DNA from: an uncultured Lysobacteraceae bacterium
GTDB lineage: Bacteria; Pseudomonadota; Gammaproteobacteria; Xanthomonadales; Xanthomonadaceae
Direction of reading: 5' to 3'
NCBI GenBank assembly: GCA_946480825.1
Contig: CAMLLG010000027.1
Span: forward strand, 1 to 51,897
DNA length: 51,897 nucleotides
The first letter of the stretch is position 1; every line of letters begins with the position of its first letter. Below the pieces are notes generated by a model. The model did not search any database. It worked only from the letters and a program-made list of their open reading frames with translations, and was not told where the DNA came from. Shown piece by piece: positions 7,623-16,135 of this stretch. The translations under genes and the position numbers were made by a program.

Positions 7623-9425
7623 ATGAACGCCATCGCCGTGCCGCAACACCCGCCGACCCGTCTCGAACAACTTCAGCGATGGGTCGACGACGTCGCCCGG
7701 TCGACCCGACCCGATGCGATCCACTGGTGCGATGGCAGCGATGCCGAGAACGCCGCGCTGATCGCGAAGATGCAGGCCGACGGCACCCTGATCAAACTCA
7801 ACGAGAAGACCCATCCGGACAGCTGGCTGCATCGTTCCCATCCCGATGACGTCGCCCGCGTCGAGCACCTGACGTTCGTGTGCACGCATCACGCCGACGA
7901 TGCCGGACCGAACAATCACTGGATGGCGCCCGACGAGGGGCATGCGCAGATGGATGCGTTGTTCGACGGCTGCATGCGTGGCCGGACGATGTACGTGATC
8001 CCTTATTGCATGGGCCCGATCGATTCGCCGCTGTCGCGCTGCGGCGTGGAAATCACCGATTCGCCGTACGTGGTCGCGAACATGCGGATCATGACCCGCA
8101 TGGGCGCCGCGGCGCTGGCGCGGATCGAGCGCGAAGGTCTTGCGGGCGGCGCATTCGTGAAGGGCCTGCATTCGATCGGCGAACTCGATCCGAATCGTCG
8201 CTTCATCATGCATTTCCCGGAAGAGCTGACGATCAAGTCCTACGGTTCGGGTTACGGCGGCAACGCGCTGCTCGGCAAGAAATGCCACGCGCTCCGCATC
8301 GCTTCGTACCAGGCGCGCAGCGAGGGCTGGCTGGCCGAACACATGCTGATCCTCGGCGTGGAAAACCCGCAGGGCGAAACGCACTACATCGCCGCGGCGT
8401 TCCCGTCGGCCTGCGGCAAGACCAACCTGGCGATGCTGATCCCGCCGGAGGGTTACCGCCGGGAGGGCTGGAAGATCACCACCATCGGCGACGACATCTG
8501 CTGGATGCGTCCCGGCGCGGACGGTCGGCTGTATGCGATCAATCCGGAAGCCGGCTTCTTCGGCGTCGCGCCCGGCACATCCAGCAAATCCAACCCGAAT
8601 GCGCTGGCGACGATCCGGAAGAACACGATCTTCACCAACGTCGGCCTGACCGCCGACGGCCAGCCGTGGTGGGAGGGGCTGGATGGCGGCGTGCCCGTCC
8701 AGGATTGGCGCGGTCATGAATACGATTCCAGTGCGCCCGCGTCGAGCCGCGGCCCCGCCGCGCATCCGAACGCGCGCTTCACCGTCAGCGCGAAACAATG
8801 CCCGTCGTATTCGCCGATGGCCGAGGATCCTCAGGGCGTGCCGATCAGCGCGATCGTGTTCGGCGGTCGTCGCGCCTCGCTGGTGCCGCTGGTGTTCGAA
8901 GCCCGGGACTGGACGCATGGCGTGCTGGTCGGCGCGGCGATGGGGTCGGAAACCACCGCCGCCGCCACCGGCGCGGTCGGCGTGATGCGCCGCGATCCGA
9001 TGGCGATGAAGCCGTTCTGCGGCTACAACTTCGCCGATTATTTCGCGCACTGGCTGTCCTTCGGCGACGTCGCCGCGCTGCCGAAGATCTTCCACGTGAA
9101 CTGGTTCCGCAAGGGCGACGACGGCAAATTCCTGTGGCCGGGTTTTGGCGACAACCTGCGCGTGATCGAATGGATGATCGCGCGGGTGAAGGGCGATGCC
9201 GGTGCGGTGGAGACGCCGATCGGTGCGCTTCCGCGCGCGGAGGACCTCAACCTCGACGGCGTCGCCCTCGACGGTGAGGCGCGCGCGAAGCTGTTCGGCT
9301 TCGACCGTGCGGGTTGGCAGGCCGAGTTCGCCAGCATCGGCGAGTTCCTCGACGAATACGGCCCGCGGATGCCTGAGGCGCTGAAGGCCGAACAGGCGCG
9401 CATCCTCGCCGAACTCGCCGGCTGA
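7623..9425 (+). CDS. pckG: Phosphoenolpyruvate carboxykinase (GTP)
   Basis: 600 residues, full length for the GTP-dependent family. It converts oxaloacetate + GTP to PEP + GDP + CO2, the entry to gluconeogenesis, in the cytoplasm. Visible motifs: SYGSGYGGNALLGKKCHALR (substrate binding), FPSACGKTN with the reactive Cys264 in the P-loop, TTIGDDICWM (kinase-2/metal) and FFGVAPGTSSKSNPNAL. It follows the TetR gene by 8 bases with no good ribosome binding site, suggesting translation coupled to the upstream gene. Pairing with fadE control fits growth on fatty acids. Confidence 0.95.
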   Translation: MNAIAVPQHPPTRLEQLQRWVDDVARSTRPDAIHWCDGSDAENAALIAKMQADGTLIKLNEKTHPDSWLHRSHPDDVARVEHLTFVCTHHADDAGPNNHWMAPDEGHAQMDALFDGCMRGRTMYVIPYCMGPIDSPLSRCGVEITDSPYVVANMRIMTRMGAAALARIEREGLAGGAFVKGLHSIGELDPNRRFIMHFPEELTIKSYGSGYGGNALLGKKCHALRIASYQARSEGWLAEHMLILGVENPQGETHYIAAAFPSACGKTNLAMLIPPEGYRREGWKITTIGDDICWMRPGADGRLYAINPEAGFFGVAPGTSSKSNPNALATIRKNTIFTNVGLTADGQPWWEGLDGGVPVQDWRGHEYDSSAPASSRGPAAHPNARFTVSAKQCPSYSPMAEDPQGVPISAIVFGGRRASLVPLVFEARDWTHGVLVGAAMGSETTAAATGAVGVMRRDPMAMKPFCGYNFADYFAHWLSFGDVAALPKIFHVNWFRKGDDGKFLWPGFGDNLRVIEWMIARVKGDAGAVETPIGALPRAEDLNLDGVALDGEARAKLFGFDRAGWQAEFASIGEFLDEYGPRMPEALKAEQARILAELAG

Positions 9426-9441
9426 GACGGCCCGTGCCGGA

Positions 9442-9459
9442 CGGTGCCCGCTGGCACCG
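9442..9459 (+). terminator. Hairpin after pckG, possible terminator without U-tract
   Basis: CGGTGCC-CGCT-GGCACCG, 16 bases past the pckG stop. The stem is GC-rich, but no T-run follows, so intrinsic termination is uncertain. Confidence 0.45.
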
Positions 9460-9507
9460 CCCGGTCAGCGCAGGCTATTGGAACAGCCTCTCGTAACAGA
9501 CCCAAAC

Positions 9508-9553
9508 AGGCTTCGTAGCAGGCCTCGAAGCAGGCCCTGAAAAGCGGCCTGCT
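9508..9553. repeat. Three degenerate 12-base tandem units plus an inverted arm before the TPR-sulfotransferase
   Basis: AGGCTTCGTAGC (9508-9519), AGGCCTCGAAGC (9520-9531) and AGGCCCTGAAAA (9532-9543). AGCAGGCC occurs at 9517-9524 and 9529-9536, and its complement GGCCTGCT at 9546-9553, so either copy could form a hairpin whose 3' arm touches the -10-like TAAACT (9553-9558). Confidence 0.7.
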
Positions 9554-9564
9554 AAACTTCGCGC

Positions 9565-11130
9565 ATGTCGAACAAGCAACAAGCGCTCTGGCAGCAGGGC
9601 CAGCGCCACACCCAGCTCCAGCAGTGGCGCCAGGCCGCCGCCGCCTACGAGGCCATCGTCGATCACGACCGCAGTTTCCTGCCCGCGTGGCTGGAACTGT
9701 CGATGGCGAAGGAAAAGCTCGATGGTTATCGCGAGGCTTATCGCGCGGTGGTCGAGGCGTCGCGCGTCGACGACGTGCCGCCGATGGCGGCGATGGTGGT
9801 CGCGCGCCGGCTGCGCCGTTTCGAGGACCTGCCGCGGCTGCAGGATTACGTCGAGCGCACCGGGCTCGCCGGGCGCGTGCCGCCCGAAAAGCTGATCGAT
9901 CTCGCCTCGTTCTTCGCCAGCGCCGGCGCTTACGAAAAGACGCTGGTCTGGATCGAGCATGCGCTGAAACTGCGCCCGGACCTCGCCGAAGCGCACAACA
10001 TGCACGGTCTGGTGCTGATGTTCGCCGGGCGTTCCGAGGAATCGGCGCAGGCCTTCGAGCGCGCGCTGAAGATCCGGCCGACCTTCGCGGCGGTGTATTC
10101 GATGCTCTCGCGAGTGGACCGGATCACGCCGGAGCATCATCACGTCGATGCGTTGCGGCGGCTGCTCGCCCAGCCCGGCCTGTCGACGAAGGACGAAGGC
10201 CATCTGGCCTACGCCCTGCACAACGAACTGCACGAACTGGGCGACCACGAGGGCGCGTGGGAGGCCCTGGCGCGCGGCTGCCGCGCGCGCCGGGTCGAAC
10301 AGCCCTACGATCATGCCGGCACGATGGCGATGTTCGATGCCCTGCGCCGCAACTTCGACGCGGCATTCTCCCGGGGCGAAGCCTTCGACGATCCGTTGAC
10401 GCCTGTCTTCATCGTCGGTCTGCACCGCAGCGGTACCACCCTGCTTGAGCGCATTCTTTCGGGTCATCCCGATGTGGCCGATGCCGGCGAAACCTATACG
10501 TTTTCGGCGCAATTGCGCTTCGCCGCCGACCATGTCTGCAACGTGATCGCCGACGAAACGATCGCCGCGCGCGCGCGCGATCTGGATTACCGCGCGATCG
10601 GACGCGGCTTCCTAGACGCCATGCGCGGCCGCAGCCGTGGCCGGGCCTTCGTCACCGAGAAGCAGAACCCCAATTTCATCCTGCTCGGCCCGATCGCCAA
10701 GGCGCTGCCGCAGGCCCGGCTGCTGCACATGCGCCGGGATCCCGCCGACACCTGTTTCTCGAACCTGCGCACGCTGTTCACCCACGAAGCGGCGTATTCC
10801 TACGACCAGGTCGAGATGGCCGATTACTGCAAGGCCTATCACGACCTCATGGCGCACTGGCGCGAGGTGTTGCCGGGCCGCGTCTTCGATATCGATTACG
10901 ACGCGATGGTGCGCGAACCGGAGGCGCAGGCCCGCCGGATCGCCGCGCATTGCGGCTTCGACTTCCGCGAGGACATGCTCCAGGTCGGTCGCGATTCCGG
11001 CATGGTCGCCACCGCCAGCTCCAATCAGGTCCGCAAGGGCATCGTCACCAATCGCGGTGGCCTGTGGCGCGCGTACGAACGCCATCTCGGGCCCATGATG
11101 GAACGTCTGGCCGGGCACGGACTGGCCTGA
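9565..11130 (+). CDS. TPR-repeat sulfotransferase
   Basis: 521 residues. The first ~280 are helical repeats; the clearest TPR pair is KTLVWIEHALKLRPDLAEAH / EESAQAFERALKIRP. From residue 285, GLHRSGTTLLERIL is the 5'-phosphosulfate-binding loop for PAPS, and RRDPADTCFSN from 390 is the 3'-phosphate site, so the C-terminal half is a complete sulfotransferase domain. It should move sulfate from PAPS to an acceptor held by the TPRs; the acceptor is unknown. No signal peptide, so cytoplasmic. TAAACT ends 6 bases before the ATG and there is no Shine-Dalgarno, suggesting a leaderless message. A 2OG-Fe(II) oxygenase gene follows by 106 bases. Confidence 0.85.
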   Translation: MSNKQQALWQQGQRHTQLQQWRQAAAAYEAIVDHDRSFLPAWLELSMAKEKLDGYREAYRAVVEASRVDDVPPMAAMVVARRLRRFEDLPRLQDYVERTGLAGRVPPEKLIDLASFFASAGAYEKTLVWIEHALKLRPDLAEAHNMHGLVLMFAGRSEESAQAFERALKIRPTFAAVYSMLSRVDRITPEHHHVDALRRLLAQPGLSTKDEGHLAYALHNELHELGDHEGAWEALARGCRARRVEQPYDHAGTMAMFDALRRNFDAAFSRGEAFDDPLTPVFIVGLHRSGTTLLERILSGHPDVADAGETYTFSAQLRFAADHVCNVIADETIAARARDLDYRAIGRGFLDAMRGRSRGRAFVTEKQNPNFILLGPIAKALPQARLLHMRRDPADTCFSNLRTLFTHEAAYSYDQVEMADYCKAYHDLMAHWREVLPGRVFDIDYDAMVREPEAQARRIAAHCGFDFREDMLQVGRDSGMVATASSNQVRKGIVTNRGGLWRAYERHLGPMMERLAGHGLA

Positions 11131-11236
11131 AGTTTCCGCCGGCGCGACGATCGCGTCGGGATTTGATCCGGATCGCGCACGGGCGGCGACGCTGCGCTAA
11201 GGTGCCCGCCAACGCAACCGTCGCGGAACGACCGCC

Positions 11237-11893
11237 ATGCCCCTCAATGTCTTTCCCGCCTTCGCCGTGCCGATGGCCGACCACCATCATCCGGAACCCG
11301 CCGCGCTCAACGCGGCGCTGATGCGGCTGGTCCTGGCGCTGGAGGCGCAGGGCGCGGGCTACCGCAATCCCGATCCGGTGGTGCATCAGCCGGAGGGGTT
11401 GTTCGAGAGCGATTTCGATTTTTTCGCGCGCGAAGAAGCCTGCGTGCAGGAGCTGCGCGCGTTCGTATGGTCCTCGCTCGGCGAGTTCCTGCGCAACATC
11501 AATCCGTCGCTGGCGGGCGGAATGCAGGGGTTGCGCATCGCGAGTCAGACCTGGTTCCACGTCACCCGCGACGGCGGCTACTTCGGCTATCACAACCATC
11601 CGATGGCCAGCTGGTCGGGCGTCTACTGCGTGTCCGCCGGGGAGCCGGATCCGGCCTATTCGAACAATGGCTGCCTCGTGTTCCCTCATCCCCAGATGGC
11701 GGCCAATACCTTTCTCGATCCGGCCAATGGCGCCCTGCGTTGGCCCTTCAGCCACGGCAATTTCGTGCTGACGCTCAAGCCCGGACAACTGGTCTTGTTT
11801 CCGTCCTGGCTGGGTCACTATGTCACCCCGTTCCGCGGCGGCGGCCAGCGGGTCACGGTGGCGTTCAACGCCTGGTTCAACCGCGGCGACTGA
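11237..11893 (+). CDS. Putative 2OG-Fe(II) oxygenase (TIGR02466-like)
   Basis: 218 residues, a double-stranded beta-helix oxygenase of the PF13759/TIGR02466 type. The candidate iron ligands are His119 and His121 in GYHNHPMASWSGVYCVSAG and His194 in LFPSWLGHYVTPF; the Arg in QRVTVAFNAW would hold 2-oxoglutarate. The reaction is presumably hydroxylation of a peptide or small molecule; the substrate is unknown. It follows the TPR-sulfotransferase on the same strand and converges on a TonB receptor. TAAGGT at about 11200 is a possible -10 for a transcript of its own. Confidence 0.75.
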   Translation: MPLNVFPAFAVPMADHHHPEPAALNAALMRLVLALEAQGAGYRNPDPVVHQPEGLFESDFDFFAREEACVQELRAFVWSSLGEFLRNINPSLAGGMQGLRIASQTWFHVTRDGGYFGYHNHPMASWSGVYCVSAGEPDPAYSNNGCLVFPHPQMAANTFLDPANGALRWPFSHGNFVLTLKPGQLVLFPSWLGHYVTPFRGGGQRVTVAFNAWFNRGD

Positions 11894-11964
11894 AGCGCGT
11901 TCCGGCCGAACCGGCGTCCACGCGCACCGGCCATCGTCGCGAAGAGATCGTCCGCGACGCTCCC

Positions 11965-11995
11965 GAAAAGAAACGGCCCCCTTGCGGGGGCCGTT
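11965..11995 (-). terminator. Terminator of the TonB receptor gene (possibly bidirectional)
   Basis: AACGGCCCCC-TTGC-GGGGGCCGTT (11972-11995) is a perfect 10-bp stem. On the minus strand it runs into TTTCTTTTC, giving a good intrinsic terminator 29 bases after the receptor stop. On the plus strand only CCGTTTG follows, a weaker end for the oxygenase gene. Confidence 0.9.
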
Positions 11996-12023
11996 CCGTT
12001 TGACGCGTCCCAGAAGGGATGGA

Positions 12024-14993
12024 TCAGAACTTCTGGTTGTACTGCAGGTAGAAGAAGCCACCACCCGGCAGATCGTAGGCGCCGTCGAACGAGTGCGCGA
12101 ACGCATTGCGGGTGACCGGCGGTTCCTTGCCGAACAGGTTGCGGGCACCGACGGTGACCTTGCCGTTCCACGGGGTCTTCCAGCCGGCCTGGACGTCGTG
12201 ATAGATCGTGCGACCCATCTCGTTCACGCCGCTGTCCGGGCAGATTTCAACCGGGGTGATGCCGTACTCGAAGTAGTTCTGACCGAAGCACGGATCTTCC
12301 AGGCGCGAGTAGTAACGCACGGCCCAGGTCGCGTCCCAGTCGCCCTTCTGCCACGAGGTCGTGAGGTTCGAACGCAGACGCCACTGCGGCGCACCGTTGT
12401 ACTGGCCGACGGTGCCGAACAGGGTGTTGTTCTCGGTGTAGGTGTTGTCCCACTGGAACGCGAACTTGCCCCACGAGGTTTCCGGCATCGCGTAGGTGAC
12501 CTGGAAGTCGTAGCCCTCGACTTCGCCTTCGGCGAGGTTGAAGCTCGACTGGCGCAGATCGATGATCTGGCCGGTGGCATCGCGAGTCACGAACGAGCAG
12601 AACAGCGCGCGCTGGGCCGCATCGACGGCCGCACCCGCGGTGCCCGGCAGGCGGTAGCAGGCGTTCAGAATGGCCTGCGAGCTGCGGAACGCGATCACGT
12701 CTTCCAGCTCGATCTTGTACCAGTCCAGGGTGAAGTTCAGACCTTCGGCCCAGCTCGGGCTGTACACGATGCCCAGGCTGCGGGTTTCGCCGAATTCCGG
12801 CTGCAGGCCCGGGTTACCGCCGGTCAGCGAACGGATCTGCGAGTTGGCCTGCACCACGCCTGCCGCCGGCGCGCCGTTGGCGACGCAGAGAGCCGCGTCG
12901 GTCGTGGCGGCACCGATGTTGAAGGTGTTGCACGGATCGGCCGCCAGCGGGAAACCTTCGGCGCCGCCCTGGTACAGATCGATCACGTCCGGGGCACGGA
13001 ACGATTCGGAGAAGGTGCCGCGCAGCATCAGGTCGTCGAAGATCTGCCACTTGAGGCCGATCTTCTTCGAGGTGTCGCCACCCAGGTCGGGGTTGATGTT
13101 CGTGCCGCCGAAGAAGCCGTTGGTCTCGTAGTCGGACTTGCGGGCCGCCAGGTTGAGTTCCAGCAGCTTGAAGCCCGGGATGTCGGCGAGGATCGGGATG
13201 TTCAACTCGGCGTAGATTTCGTCGACAGCCTGGTTGCCCTGAGTCGGTTCGGTGAAGTTGTCGGACGAACCGCCGCCGGCGATCAGCGCGTCGGGCTGGT
13301 TGAAGAAGCTGACGCGACGGTGCTCCAGACCGACGGCGAAGCCCAGCGGGCCGGCCGGCAGGTCGACGATCGAACCGGACAGATTGGCGAAGTAGTCCTT
13401 CGTCGTCATCTGCTGCGCTTCGTTCTTGGTGTAGCTGATGTAGTTGATCATCGCGTCGTATTCTTCGCGGCTGATCACACCGGCGCCCAGACCCAGATCG
13501 GCACCGCCGAACACGTTGAACGGCACGCAGCCCGCGATCACCGCACCGGCGCCATCGAGGCATTCCAGCGCGCCCGTGACCGGGTTGCGACGGGAGTTGC
13601 CGACCGCGCGACGCAGGTTGAACAGGTTGATGTAGTTCTCGCCGCGAACGCTGAAGCGCGCGTCCAGGTACGAGTAACCGGCATCCCAGTACATGTCGCG
13701 GCCGCCCAGATCGAACGAACCATCGAACCACAGGGTGACGGCGGTGTTGTCGTTGTTGTAGTACGGCTTGCGCGGGCCGACGGCGGCGGCGCGGAAGTTC
13801 ATGCTACGCAGATTCTCGCCGAACGGATTGAACACGTTGCCGGCGGTCGGCGCGAACGCCCACTGCGGACCGCTGGTGCCGCGCACGTCCATCGTCAGCG
13901 GCACTTCGGCCAGTTGCTGGTTGGAATTGCGCTGCACGTAGGTCGCCATCACGTTCGCGTTGATGCGATCGGTGAGGCGCAGGCTGGCCTGTCCGTACAC
14001 GTTGAAGCGTTCGATCGGCTGCAGCAGGTAGTTGACCGGCGCGAAGTTGTAGCGGTCGGAACTGCCCGAACCGTCGAAGGTGTAGCTGATGAACTGACGG
14101 AAGTCGGTGGTCTGACGGCCGTCTTCGCCCTGGTTCAGGGTGAACGGACCGCCGGCGACCGGCGTACAGGTCTGGAAACCGGTCGAAGTCGGCGTGAGAG
14201 CCGTGGCGCAACGCACGAAGTTGCCGCGCAGGTTGCTGCCCGAACCGAAGAGACCGCCCGAAGCGATGTCGCCACCGCCGAAGATCGGCACCGACGAAAT
14301 CTCGCGGTCGCCCGCGTAGACCGGATCCTGTTCGGTGTAGCTCAGGCTGAGCACCGCGTTCCAGCGGTCGCTGTTGGAGCCGACGGTGAAGTCGTAGGCC
14401 TGCTGGAAGCCGTCGCCCTTCGTGTAGCTGCCGAGGTAGGCGTTGGCTTCGGCGCCGTCGAAGTTCTTGCGGGTGATCACGTTGATCACGCCGGCGATGG
14501 CGTCGGAACCGTAGATCGCCGAAGCGCCGTCCTTCAGGACTTCGATGCGCTCGACGACCGAGATCGGAATCGTGTTGAGGTCGACCAGCGCCGAAGTGGT
14601 GACGCCGGAGGTCACCCAGCGACGACCGTTGACGAGCACCAGGGTGCGGGTCGCACCGAGGCCGCGCAACGAGATGTTCTGGGTGCCGTCACTGGCATTG
14701 GTGCCGGTGGTGACGTTGCGGAGCGCGCCGCCGTCGCTGGCGGTGATGTTGAACAGGATGTCGCCGACCGACGTCAGACCCGTCGCCTCGATGGCGGCGC
14801 GATCGATCGACAGCACCGGCGAGGTGCCTTCCACTTCGGAACTGCGCGGAATGCGCGAACCGGTGACGACGACGGTATCGAGTTCGTCCGATTCGGCGTC
14901 CTGGGCGAAAGCGACGCCCGTGCCCGCAAGGGCGGTGGTGCCCACGAGCGCGAAGGAAATCGCGTCGCGGAGCTTGTTGGTCTTCAAAGTCAT
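12024..14993 (-). CDS. TonB-dependent outer-membrane receptor
   Basis: 989 residues. Signal peptide ending near ALAGTGVAFAQ, then a TonB-box-like DTVVVTGSRI, the plug domain (about 45-165, with GVGDILFN-like and VLVNGRRWVTSG / IERIEVLKDGASAIYGSDAIAGVINVITRK motifs) and a long beta-barrel ending in QYNQKF, an aromatic C-terminal residue as used by the BAM machinery. It imports a large substrate (oligosaccharide, peptide or siderophore) using TonB energy; no ligand can be read. Start at ATG 14993 with GGAGAGAG directly upstream. The gene upstream on the same strand repeats its C-terminal strands. Confidence 0.93.
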   Translation of the reverse strand: MTLKTNKLRDAISFALVGTTALAGTGVAFAQDAESDELDTVVVTGSRIPRSSEVEGTSPVLSIDRAAIEATGLTSVGDILFNITASDGGALRNVTTGTNASDGTQNISLRGLGATRTLVLVNGRRWVTSGVTTSALVDLNTIPISVVERIEVLKDGASAIYGSDAIAGVINVITRKNFDGAEANAYLGSYTKGDGFQQAYDFTVGSNSDRWNAVLSLSYTEQDPVYAGDREISSVPIFGGGDIASGGLFGSGSNLRGNFVRCATALTPTSTGFQTCTPVAGGPFTLNQGEDGRQTTDFRQFISYTFDGSGSSDRYNFAPVNYLLQPIERFNVYGQASLRLTDRINANVMATYVQRNSNQQLAEVPLTMDVRGTSGPQWAFAPTAGNVFNPFGENLRSMNFRAAAVGPRKPYYNNDNTAVTLWFDGSFDLGGRDMYWDAGYSYLDARFSVRGENYINLFNLRRAVGNSRRNPVTGALECLDGAGAVIAGCVPFNVFGGADLGLGAGVISREEYDAMINYISYTKNEAQQMTTKDYFANLSGSIVDLPAGPLGFAVGLEHRRVSFFNQPDALIAGGGSSDNFTEPTQGNQAVDEIYAELNIPILADIPGFKLLELNLAARKSDYETNGFFGGTNINPDLGGDTSKKIGLKWQIFDDLMLRGTFSESFRAPDVIDLYQGGAEGFPLAADPCNTFNIGAATTDAALCVANGAPAAGVVQANSQIRSLTGGNPGLQPEFGETRSLGIVYSPSWAEGLNFTLDWYKIELEDVIAFRSSQAILNACYRLPGTAGAAVDAAQRALFCSFVTRDATGQIIDLRQSSFNLAEGEVEGYDFQVTYAMPETSWGKFAFQWDNTYTENNTLFGTVGQYNGAPQWRLRSNLTTSWQKGDWDATWAVRYYSRLEDPCFGQNYFEYGITPVEICPDSGVNEMGRTIYHDVQAGWKTPWNGKVTVGARNLFGKEPPVTRNAFAHSFDGAYDLPGGGFFYLQYNQKF

Positions 14994-15122
14994 CTCTCTC
15001 TCCAAGTGAGTCTTGGGGTTTCCCATGGGAACCTGCCCGCAGGCGACAAGAAAGCCGCCAAAACGGGTCAGGCCGGGGCCGATGGTAGCCCTACTCGGAG
15101 AAAAATTAAAGTGTCGTTAACA

Positions 15123-15141
15123 TTCGGCCCGAAAGGCCGAA
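15123..15141 (-). terminator. Hairpin downstream of the TonB-tail-like gene
   Basis: TTCGGCC-CGAAA-GGCCGAA, 20 bases beyond the stop of the 15162-16001 gene. On the minus strand the next bases are TGTTAAC, with a TTTTT run only 20 bases later, so it is either a weak terminator or part of the receptor's promoter region. Confidence 0.45.
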
Positions 15142-15161
15142 AAACCCTGCTGGCCGGTGGC

Positions 15162-16001
15162 TCAGAGGTCCTGCTCGTAGCGGACGTAGGGGACCGCGCC
15201 CTCGTCTTCGCTCTCGGTGGACGCCGGGGCGAACGGGTTCTTGCCGCGGGTAACCAGGTTGTCGGCACCGACGGTGAGCTGGCCGCTCCAGGGAGTGCGC
15301 CAGCTCAGGCCGAGGCCGAGGCTGCCCCAGCGGTCTCGTCCGGGGGTGTCGACCACTTCGCCGATCACGTTGACGCCGAAATCGCCGATGCCGCCGCCGA
15401 GGTTGAGCTGCCGGGAGGTCCAGCGGTCGCTGAAACCCGGGATTTCAGAAGGACTCTGGAGACGCGCTTTCGCAACGGTGCCGGCGATCGAGACATATCC
15501 CTCGCGCGGCAGGGTCTTCTGACTGAAGATGGTGATGTCGTTGAGGTCGACGCGGCCGTTGCCGCCGGTGCCCGGAGCCAGCCAGGCCGGAATCGGTGTG
15601 CGGCTGCTGCCGGCGCCCAGGCCGACCTGGGTGCCGTTGCGCTGGAAGATCGCGGTGGCGCCGCTGCGACGAGCGGGAATCGAGGCGAGCACGCAATTGT
15701 CCGCGAGATTGTTCAGCGCGCTGCTGAGGCCTTGCTTGCGATCGCACAGCAGACCGAGCGAATCGCCGGCATTTAAGCCGAAGGTGCTGCCGAGATGGCG
15801 GACACCGAAGCGGGCCAAAGTGCGGGATTTCGCGACATCCGCCGGCTCCAGGACCACGATCGCCTCGATCGAGCCGCTGGATTTGTTCCAGACCGGCAAT
15901 TCGACCCTGTCGCCCACGCCCTTCGATTGCGCATGCGCCGAGGTCGCCGCGCCCAGGGCGAGCGACAGAACGAGGGGCAATGTCAGAAGGTGGGGGCGCA
16001 T
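15162..16001 (-). CDS. Exported protein with TonB-receptor-like C-terminus, function unknown
   Basis: 279 residues from ATG 16001. Residues 1-25 (MRPHLLTLPLVLSLALG, ending SAHAQ) are a signal peptide. The body has alternating short hydrophobic stretches and two Cys (GLLCDR, DNCVLA). The end reads WRTPWSGQLTVGADNL, matching WKTPWNGKVTVGARNL at the end of the neighbouring TonB receptor, followed by a receptor-like last strand (PYVRYEQDL). It looks like a small barrel or a receptor remnant. An alternative start at 16052 gives a longer N-region; a start at 16091 is excluded by the predicted promoter. Confidence 0.7.
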   Translation of the reverse strand: MRPHLLTLPLVLSLALGAATSAHAQSKGVGDRVELPVWNKSSGSIEAIVVLEPADVAKSRTLARFGVRHLGSTFGLNAGDSLGLLCDRKQGLSSALNNLADNCVLASIPARRSGATAIFQRNGTQVGLGAGSSRTPIPAWLAPGTGGNGRVDLNDITIFSQKTLPREGYVSIAGTVAKARLQSPSEIPGFSDRWTSRQLNLGGGIGDFGVNVIGEVVDTPGRDRWGSLGLGLSWRTPWSGQLTVGADNLVTRGKNPFAPASTESEDEGAVPYVRYEQDL

Positions 16002-16062
16002 GGTGCGTGTCAGACCGCCGGATCGGGGCCGAGTTCCCTGTTGCGATTCCATTTGGGCATTC

Positions 16063-16091
16063 AGGCTATCAGATTTATGGTTCTTTAACAA
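16063..16091 (-). promoter_or_regulatory. Promoter of the TonB-tail-like gene
   Basis: -35 TTGTTA (16091-16086), 17-base spacer, -10 TAGCCT (16068-16063) on the minus strand; predicted start near 16056. An inverted repeat TCGGAA-7-TTCCGA at 16092-16110 sits just upstream of the -35 and may be the end of hslO or an operator. Confidence 0.45.
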
Positions 16092-16135
16092 TCGGAATGG
16101 TCACTTCCGAACTGTGACGGAACCTGCGGGCGCAC

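Noticed and set aside
11820..15776. A very long plus-strand open frame (about 1300 codons) opposite the TonB receptor and its neighbour
   Set aside because: It is antisense to two well-supported genes, has low-complexity Arg/Ala/Val-rich translation and no domain; such frames arise from high GC at third positions.
16002..16091. Longer N-terminus (TTG at 16091) for the TonB-tail-like protein
   Set aside because: It would start inside the predicted -35, and it would bury the signal peptide behind 30 charged residues.
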